Of a DNA stretch of 36,168 nt, positions 23,820 through 32,836 are shown piece after piece. Both the position numbers and the translations under genes were made by a program. Each line of letters starts with the position of its first letter. Within the stretch, counting starts at the first letter, position 1. The notes below the pieces were generated by a model. That model did no database searches. It had not been told where the DNA came from and saw only the letters and a list, made by a program, of their open reading frames with translations. The stretch is taken from assembly GCA_022560615.1 (NCBI GenBank), contig JADFSR010000036.1:1-36168 (forward strand). The letters are read 5' to 3'. The DNA is from Gemmatimonadota bacterium (GTDB lineage: Bacteria > Gemmatimonadota > Gemmatimonadetes > Longimicrobiales > Gaopeijiaceae).

Positions 23820-26441
23820 TCAGCGACCCTCGTAGAACGCCTCGAGCCGTCGGCGGACGTCACTCCACGGGCCCTTGACGAACGGGGCATCCGGAAGCGA
23901 ATCCCGCAGATAGCGTCCATATCGCTTCACCACGATACGATCGTCCAGGAGGAGCACCGCTCCACGGTCTGCTCGCGATCGGATGAGCCGCCCGAAGCCC
24001 TGCTTCAACCGCAGCGCGGCGTGGGGAAGCATGTACTGTTGGAAAGGATCCCCACCAGCGCGCTCCACCGCTTCCATGCGAGCCGCCGTGATCGGCTCGG
24101 TCGGCACGCGAAACGGCAATTTCTGGATGATCAGGCCGCGTAGGGGGTCCCCCGGCACGTCGACACCCTCCCAGAACGACGTCGTGCCCAACAGGATGCC
24201 GCGTCCGTGCTCCGCGAAGCGACGCAAGAGCCGGTGTCGATCGTCCTCCCCTTGAACGAAGAGCGGCCAACGCTCCGCGGAGCCGTGCTCGCGGAGCAGC
24301 TCCGCGACCTGGCGCAACGCGGCGTGCGACGTGAAGAGCACGAAGAGCCCGCCGTCGCTCATCTCTGCGAGCTCGAGAGTCACGTCCGCAGTCGCCACCT
24401 GAAACGCCTTGGCGCCGCCCTCCGCACCCGGCAAGTCTGTGGGCACACAAAGCACCGTCTGAGACTTGAAATCAAACGGCGACACCAGGATACGCTCTAC
24501 TACCTCAGGTGGATTATCAGTACCGTCGAGGTGCTGGGCGTCGAGCCCGAGGCGCGCTCGGAGGAAATCGAAGCTCTTGCGCGTCGAGAGCGTCGCAGAG
24601 GTCAGGATCGTCGTCTCGGCCTTCGTGAAGAGTGCGTCCAGAAGGAGCCCTCCGAGATCGATGGGAGCCGCTGCCATCACGACGTTCGCGCGCTTCCCAC
24701 GTCCACGGGCTTCCAACCAGCGCACGTACGTGTCTGCCTCCTCCCCCGGAGCGAGCACGAGGCGCAGTCCGTGCATCGACGCCGCAAGACGTCGCTCCAC
24801 GGAACGCAGGTCCAGCACACGACCCTCCAGCGCATCCGAAATCTCTTCATCGAGCTCGATGCGGGCCCGCAGCTCGGCGACCTCCCGTTCGAGCGCGCCC
24901 ATCGAGGCCAGCGTCCCTGCCAGTCTCTCCCGAACGTCGTCGCGCTCCGCAGGCTCCCCGATCCCCGAGGGTCCGAGGCGGACACTGCCTCCGCCGGGAG
25001 GGATGAACGACTCGATCGTTTCGACGAAGCCCTCGACCTCGGCGCGTGCGCGAGACATCGCGGGGCGAACGCGGTTCTCCAACCTCTCGCGCAGCTCCTG
25101 GCTATTCGAAGATCCAGACAGGGCCCCGTGAAGCGCCGTGAGAATACCTTTGCCCCGCCGGTCGAGCCTCGAGAACATGCGGTAGAGGCTGCGGCGCGTG
25201 ACCTCGACACCCAGATGAGACGTAGCGGCGTCTTCGATGTTGTGTGCCTCGTCCAATATGACCCTGTTGTACGCGGGAAGGACCGCGGATTGCGTGAAGT
25301 TCAGCGTGGCGTTCCGCACCGCGAGGTCGGTGAACAGGAGGTGATGGTTCACGACCAACAGCTCGGCGGACGCGGCCCGGCGGCGTGATCGCTGATAGAA
25401 GCACTGCTGGAAGTGCGGACACCGGCTGCGCAGACAGATATCCGGATCGCTTCGGACCTCCTCCCAGGTCTCGGGCTCCGGCGTGAACGGGAGGTCCGAG
25501 AGTGACCCGTCGTCCGTGGTGCTGATCCATTCGAGAAGCGCTCTCATCTCGTCGGAGCGATCGTCGTCGAAGAGCGAGGTCTGCGCTTCAGCGGCGAGCA
25601 ACGCGCGGCGGATCGACACGTAGTTGCCCCGACCCTTCACCAATGCCCACCGCACCTCGCCTATCAGAGACTGCACCAGCGGCAGATCCTTACCGGCGAG
25701 CTGTTCCTGGAGATTGATCGTATTGGTCGAAATCACCGTCCGCTCTCCGTTCTCCTGCGCCCAGCGAGCGGCCGGCAGCAGGTACGCCAGAGACTTCCCG
25801 GTGCCGGTTCCCGCCTCGACGATCGCTACACCTCCCTCGTTGAAGCGGTCGACGACGGTTCGCAGCATGTCGCGCTGCCCCGGGCGGTCTTCGTAGCCGT
25901 CGAAACGCTCGGCGAGAGCGCCGTCTGGCGCGAGCAGTGCGTCCAGCTCCTCGATTTTCAGCGGCACCCGGACTCGGGGCTGCGGCGGTTCGACAACCAC
26001 GTACAGCTGCTCAGCCCCGTTGTCGATGATCGCGGTGCCCAGGCCTTCTTCGTACAGCTGCGCCGCGACCCGCATGTCCGCATCCGAGGGCTCGAGCACG
26101 CCTGAAGGGTGATTGTGCAGCATCACCCCGCCCTCGTCGGCATCCCGGGCAGCCACGAGCACTGCGGCGAAGTTGCCGCGGGCGACGGCCCGGGGCTCGC
26201 GCACGACACGATCCTCATCCACGCGCGCGAGAAAGCACACTTCCCGTCCGCCGGCACGCTCGATCTCCGCCTTCAGGCGCGCCGAGCTCTCCCCTGACAG
26301 CGTGAGCGGCGTGGGCGGAGTCGCGGCCGGCCTGGGCGGTGCCGCCTCCGGTTCCAGCCCGTCCACGCCGTCCAGGCCGTCCAAGCCGACCAGAGCCTCC
26401 TTTGGGATCCGCATCGGGAAGCCTTCGGGCACGTCCGTCAT
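23820..26441 (-). CDS. DinG-family helicase fused to an N-terminal JAMM (RadC-like) domain
   Basis: The 873-residue product has two parts. Residues about 45-155 are a JAMM/MPN domain of RadC type: LHNHPSGVLEPSDADMRVA contains H109, H111, S119 and D122 of the HxHP...SxxD metal motif, with Glu67 a candidate for the acidic residue. Residues about 175-870 are an XPD/DinG superfamily 2 helicase: Walker A GTGTGKS (211-217), ILDEAHN (DEAH), and QGFGRLIRSRADRG (motif VI). The iron-sulfur region keeps CLRSRCPHFQQC, but the first cluster cysteine, after KGRGNY, is Ser. DinG unwinds R-loops and damaged DNA. It follows the 'AsnB-like' gene by four bases. Confidence 0.9.
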   Translation of the reverse strand: MTDVPEGFPMRIPKEALVGLDGLDGVDGLEPEAAPPRPAATPPTPLTLSGESSARLKAEIERAGGREVCFLARVDEDRVVREPRAVARGNFAAVLVAARDADEGGVMLHNHPSGVLEPSDADMRVAAQLYEEGLGTAIIDNGAEQLYVVVEPPQPRVRVPLKIEELDALLAPDGALAERFDGYEDRPGQRDMLRTVVDRFNEGGVAIVEAGTGTGKSLAYLLPAARWAQENGERTVISTNTINLQEQLAGKDLPLVQSLIGEVRWALVKGRGNYVSIRRALLAAEAQTSLFDDDRSDEMRALLEWISTTDDGSLSDLPFTPEPETWEEVRSDPDICLRSRCPHFQQCFYQRSRRRAASAELLVVNHHLLFTDLAVRNATLNFTQSAVLPAYNRVILDEAHNIEDAATSHLGVEVTRRSLYRMFSRLDRRGKGILTALHGALSGSSNSQELRERLENRVRPAMSRARAEVEGFVETIESFIPPGGGSVRLGPSGIGEPAERDDVRERLAGTLASMGALEREVAELRARIELDEEISDALEGRVLDLRSVERRLAASMHGLRLVLAPGEEADTYVRWLEARGRGKRANVVMAAAPIDLGGLLLDALFTKAETTILTSATLSTRKSFDFLRARLGLDAQHLDGTDNPPEVVERILVSPFDFKSQTVLCVPTDLPGAEGGAKAFQVATADVTLELAEMSDGGLFVLFTSHAALRQVAELLREHGSAERWPLFVQGEDDRHRLLRRFAEHGRGILLGTTSFWEGVDVPGDPLRGLIIQKLPFRVPTEPITAARMEAVERAGGDPFQQYMLPHAALRLKQGFGRLIRSRADRGAVLLLDDRIVVKRYGRYLRDSLPDAPFVKGPWSDVRRRLEAFYEGR

Positions 26442-26445
26442 TGCA

Positions 26446-27699
26446 CTACGTCTTGAGCTTCTTCTTCCTTGCAGCCGGGAAGAGAACGTTGTTCAGAATC
26501 AGACGGTAACCGGCGGAGTTCGGATGCAGCGCGAGGTCGGTCGGGGGATCGCCGATCTGATGCTCTGGGTCCTCAGGGTCGTGGCCGCCGAAGTAGGTCC
26601 ACGTCCCCTCCCCAAGGTTGCCGTGAACGTACTTGGCCCAGCCCTGTTCCCGCGCGAGCACGATCGTGCCGGACTGAAGGCGATCCTCCCGGAACGAGGT
26701 GGTCAGACCGTAGAAGTCCGGCAACACGGATTGGTGGTTCTGCGTCAGCATCGAGGGCACCGGATCGAACTTGGCGGAGAAGTCGAAGAGCGTGTACACG
26801 CCGAGCTCCTTCCTCCACTGCGTATTCACCTGATGCGCGTCGATGTCCGAGAAGGAATTCACCGCGGGCGCTAGCTGGACCTGCGCGTGCTCGAACGCGA
26901 GGGTACGGCTCCAATCCATCTTGGCGGAAGCGTCCGGGTCCGGCGGCGTCCCGTCCGAGTACGCGGCAGCGATGTCGACCGAGCCCGCCGCGAGCGCGAG
27001 CTCGAGTGTCTCGGTGGCCGAGCACATCGCGAACAGGAAGCCGCCGTTTTCGACAAAGTCCCGGATCTTCATCGCGATGCTCTTCTTGAGCTCCGGCACG
27101 TTCGCGAATCCACCCGCCCTCGCGACCTCCTGGTTGCGCGCGACCTCCTCCTGCAACCAAGGCGCACCGGCGTAGGTGAGGTAGAACTTCGAGTACTGCC
27201 CGGTGAAATCCTCGTGGTGGAGGTGGATCCACTCGTAGTCGTTCAGGTCCTGCTCGAGCACCTCGTAGTCCCAGATGGTCTCGTACGCGATGCCCGCGTA
27301 GTCGAGAACCAGCGTGACGGCGTCGTCCCACGGGGTCGTATTCGGCGGCGTATAGATCGCGACCTTTGGCGCGCGCTCGAGCGGCACTGCCTCCATATTG
27401 GAGTCCGCGATCGTCGCGCGAATGCGCGCCTCGCCCGGCGCGTCCACAGTGACGATCGTGACTCCGCGCAGCGCCGCCTCCCGGCGGACGTCCGCGCGGT
27501 CCGGAAGTAAGAAGGAGCCACCCCGGTAGTTGAGCAGCCACTCCGCCTTCTCTTCCTGCTCCAACGTCCAGTACGTCAGCCCGTACGCACGCAGATGGTT
27601 CCGCTGATCGCTATCCATGGGCACGAGAATCCACTGGGCTGACGCGGGTCGAGCCGCGAACAGCCCCATGACCACGAGGGCCGCCGTGAAGTAGTTCAC
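26446..27699 (-). CDS. Secreted protein of the so-called 'asparagine synthetase B' family
   Basis: The 417-residue product has a signal peptide (ending ARPASAQ) and the sequence IHLHHEDFTGQYSKFY, RGGSFLLP, PWDDAVTLVLDYAGI, FLFAMCSATETLELAL. I know this family from Bacteroidota, where it is labelled asparagine synthetase B although no AsnB catalytic motif is present. The FVENGGFLFAMCSATE segment is typical of a ThuA/GATase-like flavodoxin fold, similar to DUF4159, whose gene lies in the same cluster. GTG at 27699 overlaps the TPR gene stop (GTGA). The function is unknown. Confidence 0.75.
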   Translation of the reverse strand: MNYFTAALVVMGLFAARPASAQWILVPMDSDQRNHLRAYGLTYWTLEQEEKAEWLLNYRGGSFLLPDRADVRREAALRGVTIVTVDAPGEARIRATIADSNMEAVPLERAPKVAIYTPPNTTPWDDAVTLVLDYAGIAYETIWDYEVLEQDLNDYEWIHLHHEDFTGQYSKFYLTYAGAPWLQEEVARNQEVARAGGFANVPELKKSIAMKIRDFVENGGFLFAMCSATETLELALAAGSVDIAAAYSDGTPPDPDASAKMDWSRTLAFEHAQVQLAPAVNSFSDIDAHQVNTQWRKELGVYTLFDFSAKFDPVPSMLTQNHQSVLPDFYGLTTSFREDRLQSGTIVLAREQGWAKYVHGNLGEGTWTYFGGHDPEDPEHQIGDPPTDLALHPNSAGYRLILNNVLFPAARKKKLKT

Positions 27700-29459
27700 C
27701 GCCCCCGCCCCCGCAGCCTTTCGAGTTCGAGCCGCGCATCCGGCACTACCGCCGCGTTCGGACGCGAGGTGATGAGCTCTTCGAGCAGCGCGATCGCGGC
27801 GGCGACCCCGTCGCTCGAGGCGGCCCGGTACCGTGCGAGCGCCAGCGCCGCTTCGCCAACCTCGGGCGCGTCGGGGAACTCGGTGACAATACGTTCCCGG
27901 ATCAGCGCAGCCTCGCTCGGCAGCTCCCCGCGCTGCGCGATGCGCGCGGCCTCGGCGAGCACGGGCGGACGTTCGTCCCGGCGGAGCGATTCCGCACCCT
28001 CCGTCAACGCACGCACGGCCTCCGAGGCCTGTCCCCTATGCGCTCGCACCATGGCCGTGGCGAGCAGCTCCGCCCCCTCCGCTGACAGGCGCCCCATCAG
28101 GCCCACCATCTGGATGACCTCCGTCGCGTCCGACGGCTCCAGGCCGGGCAGCGCGAGCAAGAGCGCCCGCCGGCCTTCCTCGACTTCACGCGCATCGAAC
28201 AGGAGATACGCTCGCTCGACGCCACTGCGTGGTCCTTCGATTCCTTCGAGCACAGCGGCGGCCCCGGCGGCGTCTCCCCGCGCCAGCAGCCCCGCCGCCA
28301 CCGTGGCCGCCAGATCGTCGAGCTCCGGCGCGTTCGGGAACTCATCCCGGAAGTTTTTCAATAGCTCCCCGAGTCGTCCCGGGTCCGCATCGGCGCCCTC
28401 GAAACGGATGACCTGCGCCATCGCCCGACGTCGGTCGACGGAGCCGGCGGAGAACGAAGCCGCGATGCGGCGTTGAGCGTCGAGCGCGGCTGCCGTATCC
28501 GCGGCGGCCAGCGCCACGTCCAGAATCCGCTGGTCGAACCGGCGACGCTCGGCCGGGGTGGACGCATCGCCGCCCAACTCGGACAAGGCCCAGGACGCCG
28601 TCCGCACGAGGTCCTTCTCTCGCGCCCGGCGCGCCACGTCGTTGAGGAACATCTCGCGAGCGCGTCCGTCCAGGTCGCTCGCCACCTCCTTGGACAGATC
28701 GAGCGCCTCTGGCCCCAGACCCAGGTCGAGCGCAATGCGCGCGCCCGCGCGCCGCCTCGGCAGCAGATCGGACCGCGCGAGTGAGCGGACGAGCCGGCGG
28801 CCGGCGGCGTCCCTACCCTGTGTCAGTCCCTGCACTCGGCGCGCGATCGCCGTGGTCTGCGCGCCATCGTCGCCGATCGCGCGAAGCCACTCGTCGACGG
28901 CTCCGTCACGGTCCCCCCTCGCTGCGAGCATGTCCCCGATCTCCATCGCGAGCGCGTCAACGCCCGCGGCCTCGCGGCCCCTGCGAAGAATCTGCAGCGC
29001 CCGATCGGACCCGAAGGCGCGCTCAAACACACGCGCAACCTCTCGGTACGGAACCTCGCTTGCGGGGTCCAGCTCGAACCAGCGCTCGGCTTCGTGCTCG
29101 AGAGCGTCGAGCGAATCGAACTCCATGAGGACGCGCAGCTTCAGGTACCGTACTCCCGACGAAGCCGCGTCGCGCGCGAGAAACGCGTCCACCAAAGGGA
29201 GGATCTCGGCGGTCTCCCCCTTTGCGCGCAGCACGCGCTCCAGCGCGAAGAGCCCACCCGACGATGCAGGGTCGGCCTCGAGCAATCGGCGCAGGACGGA
29301 TTCCGCGCCGTCGAAGTCGCCTTGCGACTCCCGCGCCGCTGCGTCGCGCAGCAGGCGACCCTCATCCGTCCCTCGGCGGATCTGGCCGGTCGCAGGGGTC
29401 GAGCAGAGAAGGAGCAGCGTCAGCACCCCAAAGCCGGACCAGAGTTGGCGCGGGGACAT
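27696..29459 (-). CDS. Secreted TPR-rich protein
   Basis: The product of about 587 residues starts with a signal peptide (LLLLCSTPATGQ). The rest is Ala/Leu/Arg-rich helical repeats (LLRDAAARESQGDFDGAESV and many later), typical of tetratricopeptide-type superhelices that act as protein scaffolds, here outside the cytoplasm. ATG at 29459 overlaps the DUF4175 gene stop (TGATG); GTG one codon upstream is possible. The downstream gene overlaps its stop. Confidence 0.75.
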   Translation of the reverse strand: MSPRQLWSGFGVLTLLLLCSTPATGQIRRGTDEGRLLRDAAARESQGDFDGAESVLRRLLEADPASSGGLFALERVLRAKGETAEILPLVDAFLARDAASSGVRYLKLRVLMEFDSLDALEHEAERWFELDPASEVPYREVARVFERAFGSDRALQILRRGREAAGVDALAMEIGDMLAARGDRDGAVDEWLRAIGDDGAQTTAIARRVQGLTQGRDAAGRRLVRSLARSDLLPRRRAGARIALDLGLGPEALDLSKEVASDLDGRAREMFLNDVARRAREKDLVRTASWALSELGGDASTPAERRRFDQRILDVALAAADTAAALDAQRRIAASFSAGSVDRRRAMAQVIRFEGADADPGRLGELLKNFRDEFPNAPELDDLAATVAAGLLARGDAAGAAAVLEGIEGPRSGVERAYLLFDAREVEEGRRALLLALPGLEPSDATEVIQMVGLMGRLSAEGAELLATAMVRAHRGQASEAVRALTEGAESLRRDERPPVLAEAARIAQRGELPSEAALIRERIVTEFPDAPEVGEAALALARYRAASSDGVAAAIALLEELITSRPNAAVVPDARLELERLRGRGR

Positions 29460-32400
29460 CACGACCCCCCTCCGCCACTGCCACCACTGCCGCCGCCGCC
29501 ACCGCCGCCGCCGCGGTTGAGGCGCTCGAAATACTGAATGACGAGCTGCCGCACGGCAGGGCTCAGGCGTTGGAGCTGCGCCGCGTCCGGCAGTCGGAAG
29601 CGAAGGAGCCCGAGTTGGTCCGCGGTGAGCGCCATGATCTCGCCGCGCTCGAACACACCCGGAGTCTCGGATTCCCGCTCGTCCGAGGACTCCTCGCGCT
29701 CGAGCGAACGTCCGGCGTCGAGAAGCCTGTGGAAGAGTCGCTCCTGCCGCTGCGTGATCTCCGGCGTGAGGCGCCCCTGAGCGAGCTGCTCGGCGAGCGC
29801 TTCTGCTTCGGCCGCAAGTTGCTCGAGGTCTCCGAGCGACTCCTCCGCTCCCGGCTGGTCCGCCAGTTCACCGAGATCGGACGCGACTGACTGCTGCCCT
29901 TGCGACAGCTCTTGCAACTGCCGCTGCATCGCCTGCTCACCGAGCTCGAGCGGCATCAGCTGCCCGGTCTGGTTCATCAAGTCGCCCTGCTCCTGCGCGA
30001 GCTGCTCGAGCTGCTGGGCCACGTCACCGGACTGACCCTCGCCTTGCTGTCCCATCCCCTCCGCGCCGGCGATCGCCGCGAGCGCGAGCTGGTTGAGGTC
30101 TCCTATCGCCTGGCCCGCCTGCGCATGCGGCGAGGGTGTGGAGCCCCGGCGGGTCTGCATCGCCTCGATGGTCTTCTCGATCGACTCCATCGCGCGTCCC
30201 AAGTGCGCGGACAGTTGCTGGTCCGCTTCCATCGCCCCCTGTCCCGCGGCTTGCAGGTTCTCGGCCATGTTCTCGACCCCCTGCAGGAGCGATGCCTCGT
30301 CGCTACGCATTCCGGCCACTTGCTCTTGGCTCGAGCCACGCATGCGCTCGCGCAACTCCGTTTGCCTGCGCGCCAGCGAGAGCGCGTCGTCCGCGGCCTG
30401 GTGAAGCGCAGCTTGGGCAGCCTCCGCCCTCTCCTCCGCCATCTGCTCCTGCGCTTGCTGCAGCTCCTCCGCGACCTGCTGGAGACGCTCCGCGGCCCGG
30501 TCCGCCTGCTCCGCGGCCTGTTGATTCTGGCCCTGGTTCGCTTGCTGCTCCGCTTGCTGCATCTGTTGCTGCGCCTGCCGCATCGACTCCCGCGCTTGCT
30601 GCACGCCCGCAGCCGCTTCCTGTTCGTCGATCTGGCCCAGTCGCTGCTCGAGCCTCTCCATCTGAGATTGCAACTGCTCGGCGCGGGCTTCGAGGTCCTG
30701 TTGCTGTTCGCCGCGCAGCTCGGGATTGTCCTCCTCCTTCATGGCGTCGGCCAACGCCTCCTCCTGACGCGCGAGCTCCTCGGCCTCGCCGGTCGTCGCC
30801 CGGAAGTCTTGCTCCACCGCGGCCCGACGGAATCGTTCCAGAGCCTGCTCGAGTCGCTTGCGAAACTCTTCCTGCTGCTCCGCGAGATCACTCAGAGACT
30901 CGTTGGCCCGGCGCAGATCGTCCTGATCCAACGCCTCGGCCATCTCTTCCATACGCTGCCGCAAGTCGCTCCCGGTCAGTTCCCTGAGTAGCTCCTGAAG
31001 CTCCTCGAGCTCTCTCGAGAGCTCTGGGTCCGCCTGGCCGGCTTCCTCCAGCATGCGCTCGAGCTCTCCGAGTTCGGCGTGCAATGAGTCGGCCGCAGTG
31101 CTCATCTCCTCCTGATTGTCGAGCGCCGCTTGCAGCTCCTCCCGCTGCTCGAACTCCGGCTGACCTTCTTCCCGAGCTCCGCGAGCATCCCCTTGCGCAG
31201 CGTTCTGGAGCGCCTGATCCCGATTCTCTTCGGCGCGACGGGCCGCTTCCTCCGCCAGCTCTGCGAGCCGGTCGGCGACGTCCTCGAGCTGCTGCTCCGC
31301 GGCACGCTGCATCTCGGCGGCGGCCGGCATGCGTAGCACGTACTCGCGCGTCGACGCGACCTGGCCTGAAGGAGCGTTGTCGATGGCCCTGGCGTAGTAC
31401 CGCACGGTGTCGCCGGGCAGAAGGCCCCAGCTCCTAAGGTCGAGAAGCGGACGCGCGAGCGCCGCGCGCGTGCCACCGAGGTCCCATCCCTGCGTGATGG
31501 GCTCGTGGCGCTCACCGAACGCCGTGACTCTGTACGCGACGAGCTCCAGGCGCCGGAGGCCGTAGTCGTCGCTCGCTTCGAGAATGAGCGGCTGGCGAAG
31601 GTTCAACGGCAGGATCGTGTCACGTCCCGGCAGGGGGATCGCCACGTGCGGCGCCGAGTCCGGCACGAGCGTGATCACGAGCGGTCCCGGCTGAATCTCG
31701 GCTGGATCTCCGTCGTCGTCTTGGAAGGACCAGGAGAACACGCCGTCCGCCCGTGGCGTCCACGCCCCCTGAAAGCCGCTTCCCTCAACCTGGAGTTCGA
31801 TCGCGGTCGCGCCAGTCGAATCCTCCAGGGCGGCACGCGAAAGTGGGCGGCTCGCGCGTCCCTCCAGTGTGAGGCGGGACCCGCTGGGCAGACGCAACGG
31901 AGGCGGGTCCCCGCGATACTCATCCGGCAGCAGGCCGGTGTGCGCAGGGTACACCACGCCGAGAACGAAATCGCTCACGAAGAGTGGATCGATCGGGATG
32001 ATCGAGTAAGTCTCGGTCTCGCTGCCGTCGTCGCCTTGGACTCGATACTCGATCGGCGAAGCGATGGCTTCGAAGACATGCGACGCCCGTTCCCGCGTGA
32101 GCTCGAGCCTCTCGTTTCGCGCGATGTCGCCCGCGGCCTGCCACGAAAGGAGCACCGTAGCCCGCCCGGGGGCCTCGATGGTGAGCCCGACGTCCGAGCC
32201 GCGCAGAACCTCCACGTTCCCGGGCGTGACCACAATCGAAGGCAGCACAGGGTCCTTCATGAGTCCGAACGGGGACGAGAGGCCCGCCCACGCCCCGAGC
32301 GATCGACTGGGCGTGGCCACTGCCAGGCCAATCGCGAGGACCGCCAGAACCGAGAAAGCGGTAAGGCCCCGCCGTGTCCAGACATCGAGCGCCGCGCCCA

Positions 32401-32836
32401 ACTCACCGGATAGGACCGCCGGCGAGCGCTCGCTGAGCCCCGCAAGAGCGCGTTCAGCCGCCCGCGCCGCAAGTGAGCGAGAAACGCCCGGCGGGATCTC
32501 ACGCGACAGCTCCAAGGTGCCCCGTACGATGCCCGGACGTAGACCCGCGGCGCGCTCCATCGTCTCCGAGAGCGGAGCTTCCGCCAACCAGCGCATCGCC
32601 CCGGCCCGATGCGCCCACAATGCGGCGAGCGCGAGCGCCAGGACCACCGCGTCCAACTGCGCGGGTACGTCGCTTCCCTGGCGCCAGCCCTCAGGACCCG
32701 CAAGCATCCATGCCGCGATCAGCGCGAGTCCGACGACCGCGGCCAACCAGACGCTCAACGCGATCGCGCCTCGCTTCCTCAGGTGACCACGAACCCCCTG
32801 GACCTCGCCGTGCAGCCGCTTGCCTGCCGGACTCAC
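29459..32836 (-). CDS. DUF4175-type membrane protein with long Gln-rich coiled coil
   Basis: The 1125-residue product has two or three N-terminal transmembrane helices (about residues 25-47, 60-80 and 157-178), a beta-rich periplasmic region, and then about 500 residues of Gln/Glu/Ala/Leu-rich coiled coil (EEMSTAADSLHAELGELERM and on). It ends in an extreme glycine run followed by GGSGGSGGGGS. The layout matches DUF4175 proteins found beside DUF4159. The GTG start overlaps the DUF4159 stop (GTGA). It is probably a membrane scaffold of an envelope complex. Confidence 0.8.
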   Translation of the reverse strand: MSPAGKRLHGEVQGVRGHLRKRGAIALSVWLAAVVGLALIAAWMLAGPEGWRQGSDVPAQLDAVVLALALAALWAHRAGAMRWLAEAPLSETMERAAGLRPGIVRGTLELSREIPPGVSRSLAARAAERALAGLSERSPAVLSGELGAALDVWTRRGLTAFSVLAVLAIGLAVATPSRSLGAWAGLSSPFGLMKDPVLPSIVVTPGNVEVLRGSDVGLTIEAPGRATVLLSWQAAGDIARNERLELTRERASHVFEAIASPIEYRVQGDDGSETETYSIIPIDPLFVSDFVLGVVYPAHTGLLPDEYRGDPPPLRLPSGSRLTLEGRASRPLSRAALEDSTGATAIELQVEGSGFQGAWTPRADGVFSWSFQDDDGDPAEIQPGPLVITLVPDSAPHVAIPLPGRDTILPLNLRQPLILEASDDYGLRRLELVAYRVTAFGERHEPITQGWDLGGTRAALARPLLDLRSWGLLPGDTVRYYARAIDNAPSGQVASTREYVLRMPAAAEMQRAAEQQLEDVADRLAELAEEAARRAEENRDQALQNAAQGDARGAREEGQPEFEQREELQAALDNQEEMSTAADSLHAELGELERMLEEAGQADPELSRELEELQELLRELTGSDLRQRMEEMAEALDQDDLRRANESLSDLAEQQEEFRKRLEQALERFRRAAVEQDFRATTGEAEELARQEEALADAMKEEDNPELRGEQQQDLEARAEQLQSQMERLEQRLGQIDEQEAAAGVQQARESMRQAQQQMQQAEQQANQGQNQQAAEQADRAAERLQQVAEELQQAQEQMAEERAEAAQAALHQAADDALSLARRQTELRERMRGSSQEQVAGMRSDEASLLQGVENMAENLQAAGQGAMEADQQLSAHLGRAMESIEKTIEAMQTRRGSTPSPHAQAGQAIGDLNQLALAAIAGAEGMGQQGEGQSGDVAQQLEQLAQEQGDLMNQTGQLMPLELGEQAMQRQLQELSQGQQSVASDLGELADQPGAEESLGDLEQLAAEAEALAEQLAQGRLTPEITQRQERLFHRLLDAGRSLEREESSDERESETPGVFERGEIMALTADQLGLLRFRLPDAAQLQRLSPAVRQLVIQYFERLNRGGGGGGGGSGGSGGGGS

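Noticed and set aside
26446-27699. Asparagine synthetase activity for the 'AsnB-like' protein
   Set aside because: It has a signal peptide and none of the glutaminase Cys2 or PP-loop motifs of real asparagine synthetases; the name is a family label.
29900-30991. 363-codon Leu/Arg-rich frame opposite the DUF4175 gene
   Set aside because: It mirrors the Gln/Glu-rich coiled coil on the other strand; composition is an artefact and the DUF4175 frame is clearly the gene.
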